Of a stretch of 37,309 nt of DNA, positions 9,783-18,522 are shown piece by piece. Position numbers and translations under genes: made by a program. Location: contig CAJOPA010000030.1 in the NCBI GenBank assembly GCA_905236235.1, positions 1 to 37,309 of the forward strand. Reading direction: 5' to 3'. Below the pieces are notes generated by a model. That model saw nothing but the letters and a program-made list of their open reading frames with translations. It did no database searches and was not told the DNA's origin. This DNA comes from an uncultured Eubacterium sp. GTDB lineage: Bacteria > Bacillota > Clostridia > Lachnospirales > Lachnospiraceae. Each line of letters starts with the position of its first letter. Position 1 is the first letter of the stretch.

Positions 9783-10856
9783 ATGAAAAACATCGTGCTT
9801 ACGGGAGGCGGTACCGCCGGCCACGTCACCCCGCATATCGCATTGCTTCCCTCTTTGCGGGAGGCAGGCTATACCATCAGCTATATCGGGTCCAAAAAAG
9901 GGATTGAACGGGAACTCATCGAAAAAGAGGGACTGCCCTACTATCCCATATCCTCCGGCAAGTTGCGCCGCTACTTCAGCCTGCGCAATTTTACGGATCC
10001 TTTCCGTGTGCTGGCCGGGTATTTTTCATCTCTCCGGTTGTTAAAAAAGCTAAAGCCCGATCTGGTCTTCTCGAAGGGCGGCTTCGTCTCCGTCCCCGTT
10101 GTGCGTGCTGCCGGCAAACTGCAGATCCCCGTAATCATCCACGAATCCGATATGACACCGGGGCTGGCCAACCGTCTTTCCTACGGCTGCGCCACCAGGA
10201 TCTGCTGCAATTTTCCGGAGACCCTGCCCTATCTGCCCGAAGCCAAAGCCTGCCTGACCGGCTCCCCGATCCGCCAAGAACTGCTTACCGGTGACAAAAA
10301 TGCCGCGCTAATGCGCTGCGGCTTTACCGAAGATAAACCCGTTCTCCTCGTCATCGGCGGAAGCAGCGGTGCCAAGGCGATCAATGATGCCGTACGTGCT
10401 TCGCTGGATACGCTTCTTGCCGATTATCAGGTGTTGCATCTGTGCGGCAAAGGGATGCTCGATCCGGCGCTTTCCGATACGCCGGGCTATCACGAACAGG
10501 AATACGCCGGCAAGGAACTCAAGGATTACTTTGCAGCCGCCTCCCTCGTGATCTCCCGAGCCGGGGCCAATTCCATCTGCGAATTCGTCGCCTTGGGACT
10601 CCCGAATCTCCTGATCCCACTGCCGGCTTCTCAAAGCCGCGGCGACCAGATCCTAAACGCCAAATCCTTCCGTAAGCAGGGCTTTTCTGCCGTCCTTCCG
10701 GAGGAAGAACTCAATGAAAAAACGCTGCCTACGGCCGTATCCGACCTCTATGCAAACAGGCAGCGCTACATCGATGCCATGCAAAAAGCTCCCGCTTCCG
10801 ACAGCATCGCGATCTTTATGAATCTTTTTGAGGAATGTCGCAAAAAAACGTCCTGA
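9783..10856 (+). CDS. murG: UDP-N-acetylglucosamine--N-acetylmuramyl-(pentapeptide) pyrophosphoryl-undecaprenol N-acetylglucosamine transferase
   Basis: MKNIVLTGGGTAGHVTPHIALLPSL, VFSKGGFVSVPVVRAA, VIGGSSGAKAIND; start moved to ATG 9783. Confidence 0.95.
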   Translation: MKNIVLTGGGTAGHVTPHIALLPSLREAGYTISYIGSKKGIERELIEKEGLPYYPISSGKLRRYFSLRNFTDPFRVLAGYFSSLRLLKKLKPDLVFSKGGFVSVPVVRAAGKLQIPVIIHESDMTPGLANRLSYGCATRICCNFPETLPYLPEAKACLTGSPIRQELLTGDKNAALMRCGFTEDKPVLLVIGGSSGAKAINDAVRASLDTLLADYQVLHLCGKGMLDPALSDTPGYHEQEYAGKELKDYFAAASLVISRAGANSICEFVALGLPNLLIPLPASQSRGDQILNAKSFRKQGFSAVLPEEELNEKTLPTAVSDLYANRQRYIDAMQKAPASDSIAIFMNLFEECRKKTS

Positions 10857-10884
10857 CCTTGACCTCCCGGTCTACGCCCCTCCT

Positions 10885-11877
10885 TTACAGGAAGGCAAAG
10901 ACCTCGTCGAGCTTTTCGAGCAAACGCATGCTTCCGCGGGCCGTGATGGCTCCACCCATAAAGGACCTCTGGAACGTCGTCTCTCCGCGCATGATGGAAT
11001 CCAAGATGTTTAACTCCATGCGGGCGATGATGTCCGCCTGCTCCACATCCTCAAAGAAACACTCCATAGATTTATTATCCACGCGCAAGATCAGCGGCGT
11101 GGAAAGTCCGTCCAAATACAGCTTATAGGTAGCATTCACGCCCATGCCCTTTACAAATGCGGCATGGAATCTGTCCATGATCTCCTCTTCCTTGGTCCCG
11201 CTCTTTCCTTTTAACAGGCCATTGAAAAGATCCGCCAACTCTTCGATATCTTCCTTTTGCTGCTTTACATAGTCCTCATCCGACACGTACTTTGACAGCT
11301 GTGCACTCTCCTGCGGCGTCAATTCCACCTGCGCCGTGCGCATGATACTCTGCTTTACGGCAGCGTTGCTTGACGGAAGGGCTTTGTATTTTTGATGGAC
11401 GGTACGGTAGAGATTTTCCGCAAGCTGCTCAATGATCACCGTATACCCGCGGTTCATCTCAAACGTACGCAGATCCTCCACGTATCCGCAAATCCCCGCA
11501 CAGGGCAATCCTCCGAGAAGCTCCCATGCATTTTGCAAAAACAGCATGCCCTCCTTCTCACCGCAGGTCGTGGACATCACCACGGGTTGCATATACAGGC
11601 GGCTTAAGGTCTCCTTGTCTCCGTAAAGCCAGCAGGCGTCCAAAAACTCCTGCATATATCCGCCGACCCCGATCCACTCCACCGTAGAGGCCAGGATAAT
11701 GGCATCCGCCTCTTTTAGCGTCTGCGGCAAGGTCGCAATCGTCGTCCGGATCTCATACAGGTTGTACCGCATCACATTGACATGCAGCTCATCCAGCACT
11801 TCCTGCATCTTATTGATCACATAGAGCGTGGGATCATCAATGGCACCTCGTCCCCCGTAATAAATATTCACATTCAT
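10885..11877 (-). CDS. Flavodoxin-fold NAD(P)H/FMN-type oxidoreductase fused to SCP2-like domain
   Basis: N-terminal flavodoxin-like fold (ADAIILASTVEWIGVGGYMQEFLDACWLYG); C-terminal SCP2-like segment ending ITARGSMRLLEKLDEVFAFL. Confidence 0.75.
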   Translation of the reverse strand: MNVNIYYGGRGAIDDPTLYVINKMQEVLDELHVNVMRYNLYEIRTTIATLPQTLKEADAIILASTVEWIGVGGYMQEFLDACWLYGDKETLSRLYMQPVVMSTTCGEKEGMLFLQNAWELLGGLPCAGICGYVEDLRTFEMNRGYTVIIEQLAENLYRTVHQKYKALPSSNAAVKQSIMRTAQVELTPQESAQLSKYVSDEDYVKQQKEDIEELADLFNGLLKGKSGTKEEEIMDRFHAAFVKGMGVNATYKLYLDGLSTPLILRVDNKSMECFFEDVEQADIIARMELNILDSIMRGETTFQRSFMGGAITARGSMRLLEKLDEVFAFL

Positions 11878-11894
11878 ATGGCCCGTCTCCTTTG

Positions 11895-12551
11895 TCAGCG
11901 TTTCCCTGCGGGTAGTATATCATATTTTCCATCGAGAATAAACGTGACCAGAGCACCGCCCAAAAGTCCCGCCACGTGCGCAACATTATTTACCCCGCTC
12001 GAAACAAATCCCATGTATAAAGACAGAAGGATCATGATCCCCAGGCGCTTAAAGCTCACGTACTCGTACCGTCCGTGCGCACGCAGGGTCACCACCACCA
12101 TGCCTCCGACAAAGGCAAAGACCGCGCCGCTGGCACCCGCCGAGATCACATCGTACCCCTCCGAGATATAATACACGTAAGAGGCCACATTGCCGATCAG
12201 TCCGCCCAACAGATAGACCATAACGATCCTTACCGGTCCCAGCTTTCTCTCCAGGGTCTCCCCCAGCAAAAGCAACAACAGCATATTGTTCAAAAGATGC
12301 GGCAGATCAAAGTGCAAAAACATGGCCGTCACCAAACGGTACCACGCATGCGTCACCGACATCTCCGGGAGCACCAAGGCGCCCCACTTCTCCATCACGC
12401 TGTCCGTGATCTCCCGCGCCGTGATCAGCATCAAAAAGAAAACCACCACATTGATCCCTACCAGGACCTTGGTCGCCGTAAGATAAGGCGCTACGATATC
12501 CGACGCATTTCTGCGGGGTTGTCTCGATTGCTCGGGCATGTTATCCTCCAT
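11895..12551 (-). CDS. Rhomboid family intramembrane serine protease
   Basis: HAWYRLVTAMFLHFDLPHLLNNMLLLLLLGETLE; GASGAVFAFVGG catalytic Ser motif; NNVAHVAGLLGG catalytic His. Confidence 0.92.
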   Translation of the reverse strand: MEDNMPEQSRQPRRNASDIVAPYLTATKVLVGINVVVFFLMLITAREITDSVMEKWGALVLPEMSVTHAWYRLVTAMFLHFDLPHLLNNMLLLLLLGETLERKLGPVRIVMVYLLGGLIGNVASYVYYISEGYDVISAGASGAVFAFVGGMVVVTLRAHGRYEYVSFKRLGIMILLSLYMGFVSSGVNNVAHVAGLLGGALVTFILDGKYDILPAGKR

Positions 12552-12594
12552 TCTCCAGTCATGCCTCGATTATACCACACCCGTGCAAGCTTCT

Positions 12595-13800
12595 CTATCC
12601 CGCCAGATCCTCGGCGTATTTATACTCCACCCTGCCAAAGCGAACGATATCCCCGGTTTTAAGGCGCTGCTTTTTCTTTAACTGCAGCAGCTCTCCGTTG
12701 ACGTAGGTACCGTTTAACGAATTTAAGTCCTCCAGATAGCAGGCGCCGTCCTTATTGTAGAGCATGGCATGCATCCTGGAGACCGTCGCATCCCGAAGGA
12801 TCATATCCGCATACTCCGGCTGTTTTCCCACGACACGGCTTTCTCCGGCGATGGTATAGCTCATACCTCCTTGCAGCGGGATCAGCTTACCCCCGGTCGT
12901 CTGCGTCGGGGCAAAGAACGTGGTTTCCCCCGCTTCCGGCAGTTTTTCCTCATCCGGATAAAAGAAATACGTCTCCTCCGTTCGCTCTGCCTTCTTTTCC
13001 TTTTTCAAAAGATGATCCGTCATCCATCCTCTTACGCGCTGAAACGGGGTGATCACGCACTTCTCCTCGGTATCCATTTTCCAATCCTCCGCGGAAGCGT
13101 CGTGGTCCTCGATCTCACGCGACGCCAAGCTTGACGGAGCAACGTCTCCAAGATCTGTCGGCGTAGACATCACGCTCGCCCGGCCTGTCAGTTCCTCTTT
13201 CTTTCTGTCCGCAATCCTGTCCGCATCTCTTTCCGTTCGACGCTCCTCCAGGTATTCGCGCAGCGAAAATCCCACATCACGAGACGCATCATAAAGATCG
13301 TACATCAAAGAAACCTGCCGTTCATCCCGATGGTCGATGTGCATCAAAAGATACTCCAAAAGCCCCTGCATCATGGTTTTGGCCTCCTCTCCCACGTGAT
13401 CGCGCAGATCATAGCAAAATCGCACCATCTCCGCGGATGCGTCCATATAGACATACTCCGGCCCATACAAAATCTTTTCATCCTTCAACAAATACCGCAT
13501 CGTCTCCTCCTGCATCCTTGCCATGCCCAAAATAAAATTCCACAAAACATCATAGGTCAGCATCTGTCGTTCACAATAAAAATGCAACGACTGCATATGC
13601 GTGATGTCATACAGATATTGCCTCTCGCCATCCACGGTCACCATCTGACAGGGAAGCAGTCCGCCGATGGCGTTGCGAAGCACCATTTCCTTGTCATACG
13701 CCATATAACCCCGTCGATTAAAAAGCCCCCGGTCTCCCGCATTTTGTTCATGCAATACCAGGTAACCGCCCCTTCCGTTTCGCTGATATGTCACATTCAT
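12595..13800 (-). CDS. DUF6382-like N-terminal domain plus C-terminal FHA domain protein
   Basis: C-terminal FHA motif (SRVVGKQPEYADMILRDATVSRMHAMLYNKDGACYLEDLNSLNGTYVNGE); N-terminal family name from memory. Confidence 0.85.
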   Translation of the reverse strand: MNVTYQRNGRGGYLVLHEQNAGDRGLFNRRGYMAYDKEMVLRNAIGGLLPCQMVTVDGERQYLYDITHMQSLHFYCERQMLTYDVLWNFILGMARMQEETMRYLLKDEKILYGPEYVYMDASAEMVRFCYDLRDHVGEEAKTMMQGLLEYLLMHIDHRDERQVSLMYDLYDASRDVGFSLREYLEERRTERDADRIADRKKEELTGRASVMSTPTDLGDVAPSSLASREIEDHDASAEDWKMDTEEKCVITPFQRVRGWMTDHLLKKEKKAERTEETYFFYPDEEKLPEAGETTFFAPTQTTGGKLIPLQGGMSYTIAGESRVVGKQPEYADMILRDATVSRMHAMLYNKDGACYLEDLNSLNGTYVNGELLQLKKKQRLKTGDIVRFGRVEYKYAEDLAG

Positions 13801-14003
13801 TTCTCCGTGTCCTCCTTTATCTTCCACAACCACAACACCTCTGTCGGCTGCAATCCTTCGTTTTCCGTCGCCACCATCTGCTCGGATGATGCCGCCGTCT
13901 CTTGATACAAATACTTCCCCGCCATAAACAAAAGCAGCATCACCGCCAGCACCATGGGGATCAGCAAAGACGCCTCCACCGTGTAGGATGCTTTGAGTGC
14001 CAT
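13797..14003 (-). CDS. Small TadE-like pseudopilin (68 aa)
   Basis: MALKASYTVEASLLIPMVLAVMLLLFMAGKYLYQ, a TadE-type N-terminus; only the C-terminal part of the ORF-track entry is real. Confidence 0.75.
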   Translation of the reverse strand: MALKASYTVEASLLIPMVLAVMLLLFMAGKYLYQETAASSEQMVATENEGLQPTEVLWLWKIKEDTEK

Positions 14004-14023
14004 GGCTTCCTGTCTCCCTTTTT

Positions 14024-14479
14024 TCACGAGATCACCCCCTCTCCCAACAGCATGCACAGGTACGCAATCAACACAAACGGCACGAACACCATCTCGTAAT
14101 TTCTCTCCTTTTTCTTGACGATCAGCAAATAAATTCCGCAAACGGATGCTATTATCACAGACAAAAAAAGCAAAAGAAAATTTCGCGCACCGCCGAGATA
14201 GACCCCTGTTGCCGCAAATAACAATGCGTCTCCCATGCCGATTTTCTCCCGGGTCAAAACCGCAAGGAGCGCGAGAGCGCCTCCGACGCACATACCGCAA
14301 AGCATCTGCACGCCCGTGATCTCCTGTACAAATATATGCAGGATGACGCCCGCCACGGCGAACAATACCGGGGTCCGCACCAGCAATTTTTTTCTTCGCA
14401 GATCCTGCAGACTGCAAAGAGACAATAATCCTATCATCATATACGTTTGCATTTGCATCCTTTCCGTCATTGCGCGCAA
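14024..14479 (-). CDS. Prepilin peptidase, A24 family (TadV/CpaA-like); true start may be an internal Met
   Basis: SLQDLRRKKLLVRT and GMGDALLFAATG, the two catalytic-Asp motifs, in a polytopic membrane protein. Confidence 0.8.
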   Translation of the reverse strand: MRAMTERMQMQTYMMIGLLSLCSLQDLRRKKLLVRTPVLFAVAGVILHIFVQEITGVQMLCGMCVGGALALLAVLTREKIGMGDALLFAATGVYLGGARNFLLLFLSVIIASVCGIYLLIVKKKERNYEMVFVPFVLIAYLCMLLGEGVIS

Positions 14480-15405
14480 TAACTGCAGGGACGGCGTCCG
14501 CCCACATCCGTAATCGGTACGGCCATAACCGTCCGCGTCAGATCACTGCATGACAATCGACTGTGATATCTGGTTCCATACTCCGTGATAAAATAGGTCC
14601 TGCTCTCGCTATCCGCAGAAACGCAGTGACTGCAGGGGTAATATCGCTTACCGTCCATATTGCGATATGCATCGATCTCCTCACGATCCACCGACAGGAT
14701 CGCCAACCGCAATGCGCGACACCCGAGATCCCTATGATACACACTCCCCGTCGGCGTAATATAAACAAACTCCCCCTCGTCCGCATTCTCCCCGGGCACA
14801 CAGCCGGTCCACTGCCGCAACGCTACCCGATCCTGCACTTGCAACCATTTTTTTCCAAAATAGGTCACGGGGAGACACAGGCAGTAATCCGCCCGCAGTT
14901 CCAATACGTCCCCTTCACTGACCTCCGCACTGCAAAGGATTCCCATCCTTCCGCCAAAGATCATTTCCTCCGCAAAATCCTCGGGAAGATTTTTTTGAAG
15001 AAGCGCGTTGGCCTCAAGCATCTCCGCCCCGGCAAAGGTCAGGCCTTCCTCTAAGGGAAGCGCGTAGACGGCCATGGTCTCGGCGCTCCTTAAAAGCGCA
15101 TGATGGATCATCGCTTCTGCCCGCAACAGATGAAACATGCTAAACACCATGAATGCTGCGAACAAAAAGATCGGCAACGTCACCGAGGCTTCGATCGTCA
15201 GACTCGCTTTCAGTGCGTGCTCCGCCGGACGTGTTCCGAAAAAGAGCACTCGAACAGAAGTATATAAAGGTGTTTCCCGACGAAAGAGAAATGTTCGATC
15301 AGACAAAATAGATTTGAGAGAGACTGTTTGGATCATTCGCATCAAAAAAGCATTCACACACACTTCGTGCCATAGAATTATGATAAAGAACAGATCGGGA
15401 AACAC
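14467..15405 (-). CDS. TadE-like pilus assembly protein with tandem C-terminal His/Cys motifs; exact start uncertain
   Basis: HALKASLTIEASVTLPIFLFAAFMVFSM TadE-type segment; C-terminal YHRDLGC...PCSHC and YHSRLSC...PCSYC. Confidence 0.75.
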   Translation of the reverse strand: MFPDLFFIIILWHEVCVNAFLMRMIQTVSLKSILSDRTFLFRRETPLYTSVRVLFFGTRPAEHALKASLTIEASVTLPIFLFAAFMVFSMFHLLRAEAMIHHALLRSAETMAVYALPLEEGLTFAGAEMLEANALLQKNLPEDFAEEMIFGGRMGILCSAEVSEGDVLELRADYCLCLPVTYFGKKWLQVQDRVALRQWTGCVPGENADEGEFVYITPTGSVYHRDLGCRALRLAILSVDREEIDAYRNMDGKRYYPCSHCVSADSESRTYFITEYGTRYHSRLSCSDLTRTVMAVPITDVGGRRPCSYCAQ

Positions 15406-15445
15406 CTCTATATACTCCTGCTTTTCATGATTACCCTGTTACTTG

Positions 15446-16981
15446 CTACGTTTCGTACGCATAAGACGTTGTCACGTCGAATCCGTAAAATTTTTCACCA
15501 CCGATAAACCCGGCAAATACCGGTACGATGTGATGGGAGACCGTATAGGACAATCCATATACGCATGTCTCCATGCGCAATTGTCCCTGCGATCGGCCGA
15601 GAGAAATATTTTTCTCAATAAGATCCAGACTGCGCAGCGCACTTTTGTCCGTCGCCTGCAAGAACAGAAGACTTTTTAAATACCCCTCATAGGAGATGTC
15701 TGTCAGACTGTCCTCCCTATCATTCGATGCCGATCGCGCCATCGTTTCCGACAAATGATACACGTCCGTCTGCCAGTCCGATGCGGTCTTGATCACCGGG
15801 ATCTTTTCCCCCGCCAAAAGCCTTCGGACATCCGCGATACTTTCCGCATAGGCCCATCCGATCCGCAAGGCATAATCCACCGCCTCAATGATGATCGGAT
15901 TGAGTGTAAACCCGGCGATCGCCGTGGCAAGCGATGTGCAAACCGCCTTTTTCTCGACGTCTGTCAATAAATAGGCTGTATTTATCGCTGTCCGAATTCC
16001 AAGGATACGGTGCAGCACATAAAGCAGATTCTCCGAATCCGAGGTTTTGCCGCCCAGGATATACTCCAATTCATACGCCAGCGCCGTTGCACTTTCTTCA
16101 CCTTCGTCCTCCGCCGCTGTAGCACCCTCTTGCTCCGTAAAGCTGGAAAAATGATCTGCCAGATACTGCACAAATACGATATGCTCTACCGTCCCCGTCG
16201 CAGCTGCCTCCGTCACGGCTTCCTCCCCACTCCCGATCCCGACTGCATCCTGCAACCGCATGGTATACGGGTCCGCGATACTGCGATTGCTGATCGCCGT
16301 CCCGTCTTCCAAAACCAGCGCCAAAATCCCTTTCTCCGCCAAGTCTTTCAGCGTGTGATAAATCCCCTTGGCTTCCCGGCGTTTGACTTCATCCACCTCC
16401 GGCTCTCCTTCCGACGGTTCCGTTCCCTCGGCTGTTGTAGTCTCCCCTTCCGACGTTTCCGTCTCCTCAGCCGCTGCTGCCTTCTCCCCCTCTTGCAGAG
16501 AAGATTCCGCGCGGTCAAACGCTGCCTTTACATCGGGCTCATCTTCCTCTGCCACCGACGACAACACTTCTTCCGCAAGCGACGCTGCCATATGGTATTT
16601 CTCCCACGCACACGCCTGCCCGATATAAGCTGCGGCTCCATTCTGTGCCACATATCGGATCTTTGTGCAGCAAACCTGCTGTGCCGTAGGCAGCGTCAGC
16701 ATCCCCTTCGCCTGTCCGTGGATCTGTGAAAGCCGCGTGAGATAACGTGCATCCGCACCCCCCGCCGTGTCCGGATCGATCTCCAAAAAGAAAACGCCGT
16801 ATCGGTCAAACACATCCCTGTCGTACTCCGCAAATACGGACTCCAAGGCCAGCCTGTCCTCCGTCTCGGCCGTGGCCCTGATCCAGAGCATCCGACTTCC
16901 TTCCAGAAAGATCAGTAAAAGTCCTCCGATCGCCAACAGCATCATGGTCAGAAAAATGGTAATGGATCCCTTATTTTCCAT
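15446..16981 (-). CDS. DUF5702-like (TadG-like) pilus-associated protein
   Basis: MENKGSITIFLTMMLLAIGGLLLIFLEGSRMLWIRATAETEDRLALESVFAEYDRDVFDRYGVFFLE; located within the tad locus. Confidence 0.8.
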   Translation of the reverse strand: MENKGSITIFLTMMLLAIGGLLLIFLEGSRMLWIRATAETEDRLALESVFAEYDRDVFDRYGVFFLEIDPDTAGGADARYLTRLSQIHGQAKGMLTLPTAQQVCCTKIRYVAQNGAAAYIGQACAWEKYHMAASLAEEVLSSVAEEDEPDVKAAFDRAESSLQEGEKAAAAEETETSEGETTTAEGTEPSEGEPEVDEVKRREAKGIYHTLKDLAEKGILALVLEDGTAISNRSIADPYTMRLQDAVGIGSGEEAVTEAAATGTVEHIVFVQYLADHFSSFTEQEGATAAEDEGEESATALAYELEYILGGKTSDSENLLYVLHRILGIRTAINTAYLLTDVEKKAVCTSLATAIAGFTLNPIIIEAVDYALRIGWAYAESIADVRRLLAGEKIPVIKTASDWQTDVYHLSETMARSASNDREDSLTDISYEGYLKSLLFLQATDKSALRSLDLIEKNISLGRSQGQLRMETCVYGLSYTVSHHIVPVFAGFIGGEKFYGFDVTTSYAYET

Positions 16982-16993
16982 CGATGCTCCGCC

Positions 16994-17173
16994 TTATACG
17001 CTGCCGCTTCTCTCTACGACCGTCGACCACAGACTGTTCATGAGGGTCGTCAGCTTAGTCTTAAAGATAAGTACGAGGCCAATGAGCACAACCAGGATCA
17101 ACACCACCTCGATCACGCCGATGGCGTCGTCTTCCTTCCAAAATCTCCCTATCTCCCGTATGATATTTTGCAT
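16994..17173 (-). CDS. Flp1-family type IVb pilin (59 aa, absent from the ORF track)
   Basis: Translation of the minus strand: MQNIIREIGRFWKEDDAIGVIEVVLILVVLIGLVLIFKTKLTTLMNSLWSTVVERSGSV*; AAAAGGAGG-type SD upstream; lies between tadC-like and DUF5702-like genes. Confidence 0.9.
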   Translation of the reverse strand: MQNIIREIGRFWKEDDAIGVIEVVLILVVLIGLVLIFKTKLTTLMNSLWSTVVERSGSV

Positions 17174-17197
17174 TTTGCTCCTCCTTTTTCATTACTG

Positions 17198-18490
17198 TCA
17201 CGAGACAAATGACCAAAACCCCGGTGCCACGACCATCACCATCAGGATCACGAGGCAGATCCCCATGGGGATCAGCAGCTTGGTGCTTGCCTCCTCGCCC
17301 TTACGACAGGCGTAAGCCTTTCTTTCTTCAAATGCCTGCCGCACCTCCAGAAACAAGGCATCCCTTACCCCCTTGCCGCCCTTCGTTATGTTCTGCGTTA
17401 GCAACGCGGCGAATTTTCTGTAGTTTCGCCGATCGCACCTTCGACCATATTCCTCGATCGCTGTCACGATACTCCGTCCCGTCATAAGCTCCCGCTCCGT
17501 CACCAGCATCTCCTCATAGGTGTAGGAGATCCCTTCATGTCGTCGTTTCTTATACCCTTCACACATTCTCTGCCAGGCGCTTAATACGGACATTCCGGCG
17601 CCCAACAACAACGTCATTTCATTGACCGCCTTGGCATAATCCGCCGTCAGGCTCTCTTCCCGGGTTTTACACTGTTTCTTCAATCCATCAACCCGATGCC
17701 ATACAAGAAGCGCTCCTCCGGCTACGCACACAACGAGCAATAACAACAGATGGCTCTGCTCTGTCGACCGCCAGGTGATCTGCTCTCCCCCCACCTCACG
17801 CGGCAGGGCCAGTTCCTGCTCCGCTGCCGATCGGCTGTCCGCTTCCGTAACCGCTGCCCCCAGCGCCTCCTCTGTCAGGCTCCGGGCGTCTTTTTCTTTG
17901 GGCAGGATCCGCAAAGCAAAACTTGTAAAGGCCTGCTGCTCTCCGCAGGCAAGCTCCGCTGTCAGATGCAGGATCTCTCCCTCCTGTGACGTGACGGTAT
18001 CCTTGTGTGTGCCATCTGCTTCCACAAGATCATACCGATCAAACTCCCATGTTACCTGCAGAAGCCCGTCAAGCGCCGTTTGGGGTAAGACCAGATCTGT
18101 TACGATCTCCTCGGCCGACCGGTTGTCTCCGAGAATGGTTTCCTTAAGCTCTTTCGTTGCCTGCGCACAAAGCTCTGCAAACTCACTTGGCGTCGGTTCC
18201 CGCTCATGCACAACCAGAGGATAAGCATAGGCGTCCCCGTCGATCTCTGCCACAAGTTCGACCTCATAATCTCCTTCTCCCACGTCCCTTCGTTCAAATA
18301 CAAGCTCCCCTTCCAACTCCGTTTGTGCCGCCATAAAGAGTCCTCCTGCAATCAACAGCAAAGAGCCTATGCCGCTTAATATAATCGTTTTTACTTGACG
18401 TTTGACAAATAAATCTGTCTGCTTGTCCGGTTGTTCCAATGGATAGATCTGTAAAAAATATGCCCAGATTTTCTTTTTGATTCGATGCAT
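17198..18490 (-). CDS. TadC-like type II/IV secretion F-family membrane protein with long N-terminal extracytoplasmic region
   Basis: Start MHRIKKKIW preceded by AAAAAAGGAGG; C-terminal GMSVLSAWQRMCEGYKKRR...FAALLTQNITKGGKGVRDALFLEVRQAFEERKAYACRKGEEASTKLLIPM. Confidence 0.82.
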   Translation of the reverse strand: MHRIKKKIWAYFLQIYPLEQPDKQTDLFVKRQVKTIILSGIGSLLLIAGGLFMAAQTELEGELVFERRDVGEGDYEVELVAEIDGDAYAYPLVVHEREPTPSEFAELCAQATKELKETILGDNRSAEEIVTDLVLPQTALDGLLQVTWEFDRYDLVEADGTHKDTVTSQEGEILHLTAELACGEQQAFTSFALRILPKEKDARSLTEEALGAAVTEADSRSAAEQELALPREVGGEQITWRSTEQSHLLLLLVVCVAGGALLVWHRVDGLKKQCKTREESLTADYAKAVNEMTLLLGAGMSVLSAWQRMCEGYKKRRHEGISYTYEEMLVTERELMTGRSIVTAIEEYGRRCDRRNYRKFAALLTQNITKGGKGVRDALFLEVRQAFEERKAYACRKGEEASTKLLIPMGICLVILMVMVVAPGFWSFVS

Positions 18491-18522
18491 GGCGCCTCCT
18501 TTTTTGACTTGCTCCGACAACG

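Noticed and set aside
14004-14507. N-terminal part of the 236-aa ORF 13797..14507
   Set aside because: Overlaps the prepilin peptidase in another frame and has shadow-type composition; the real product is the 68-aa TadE-like protein.
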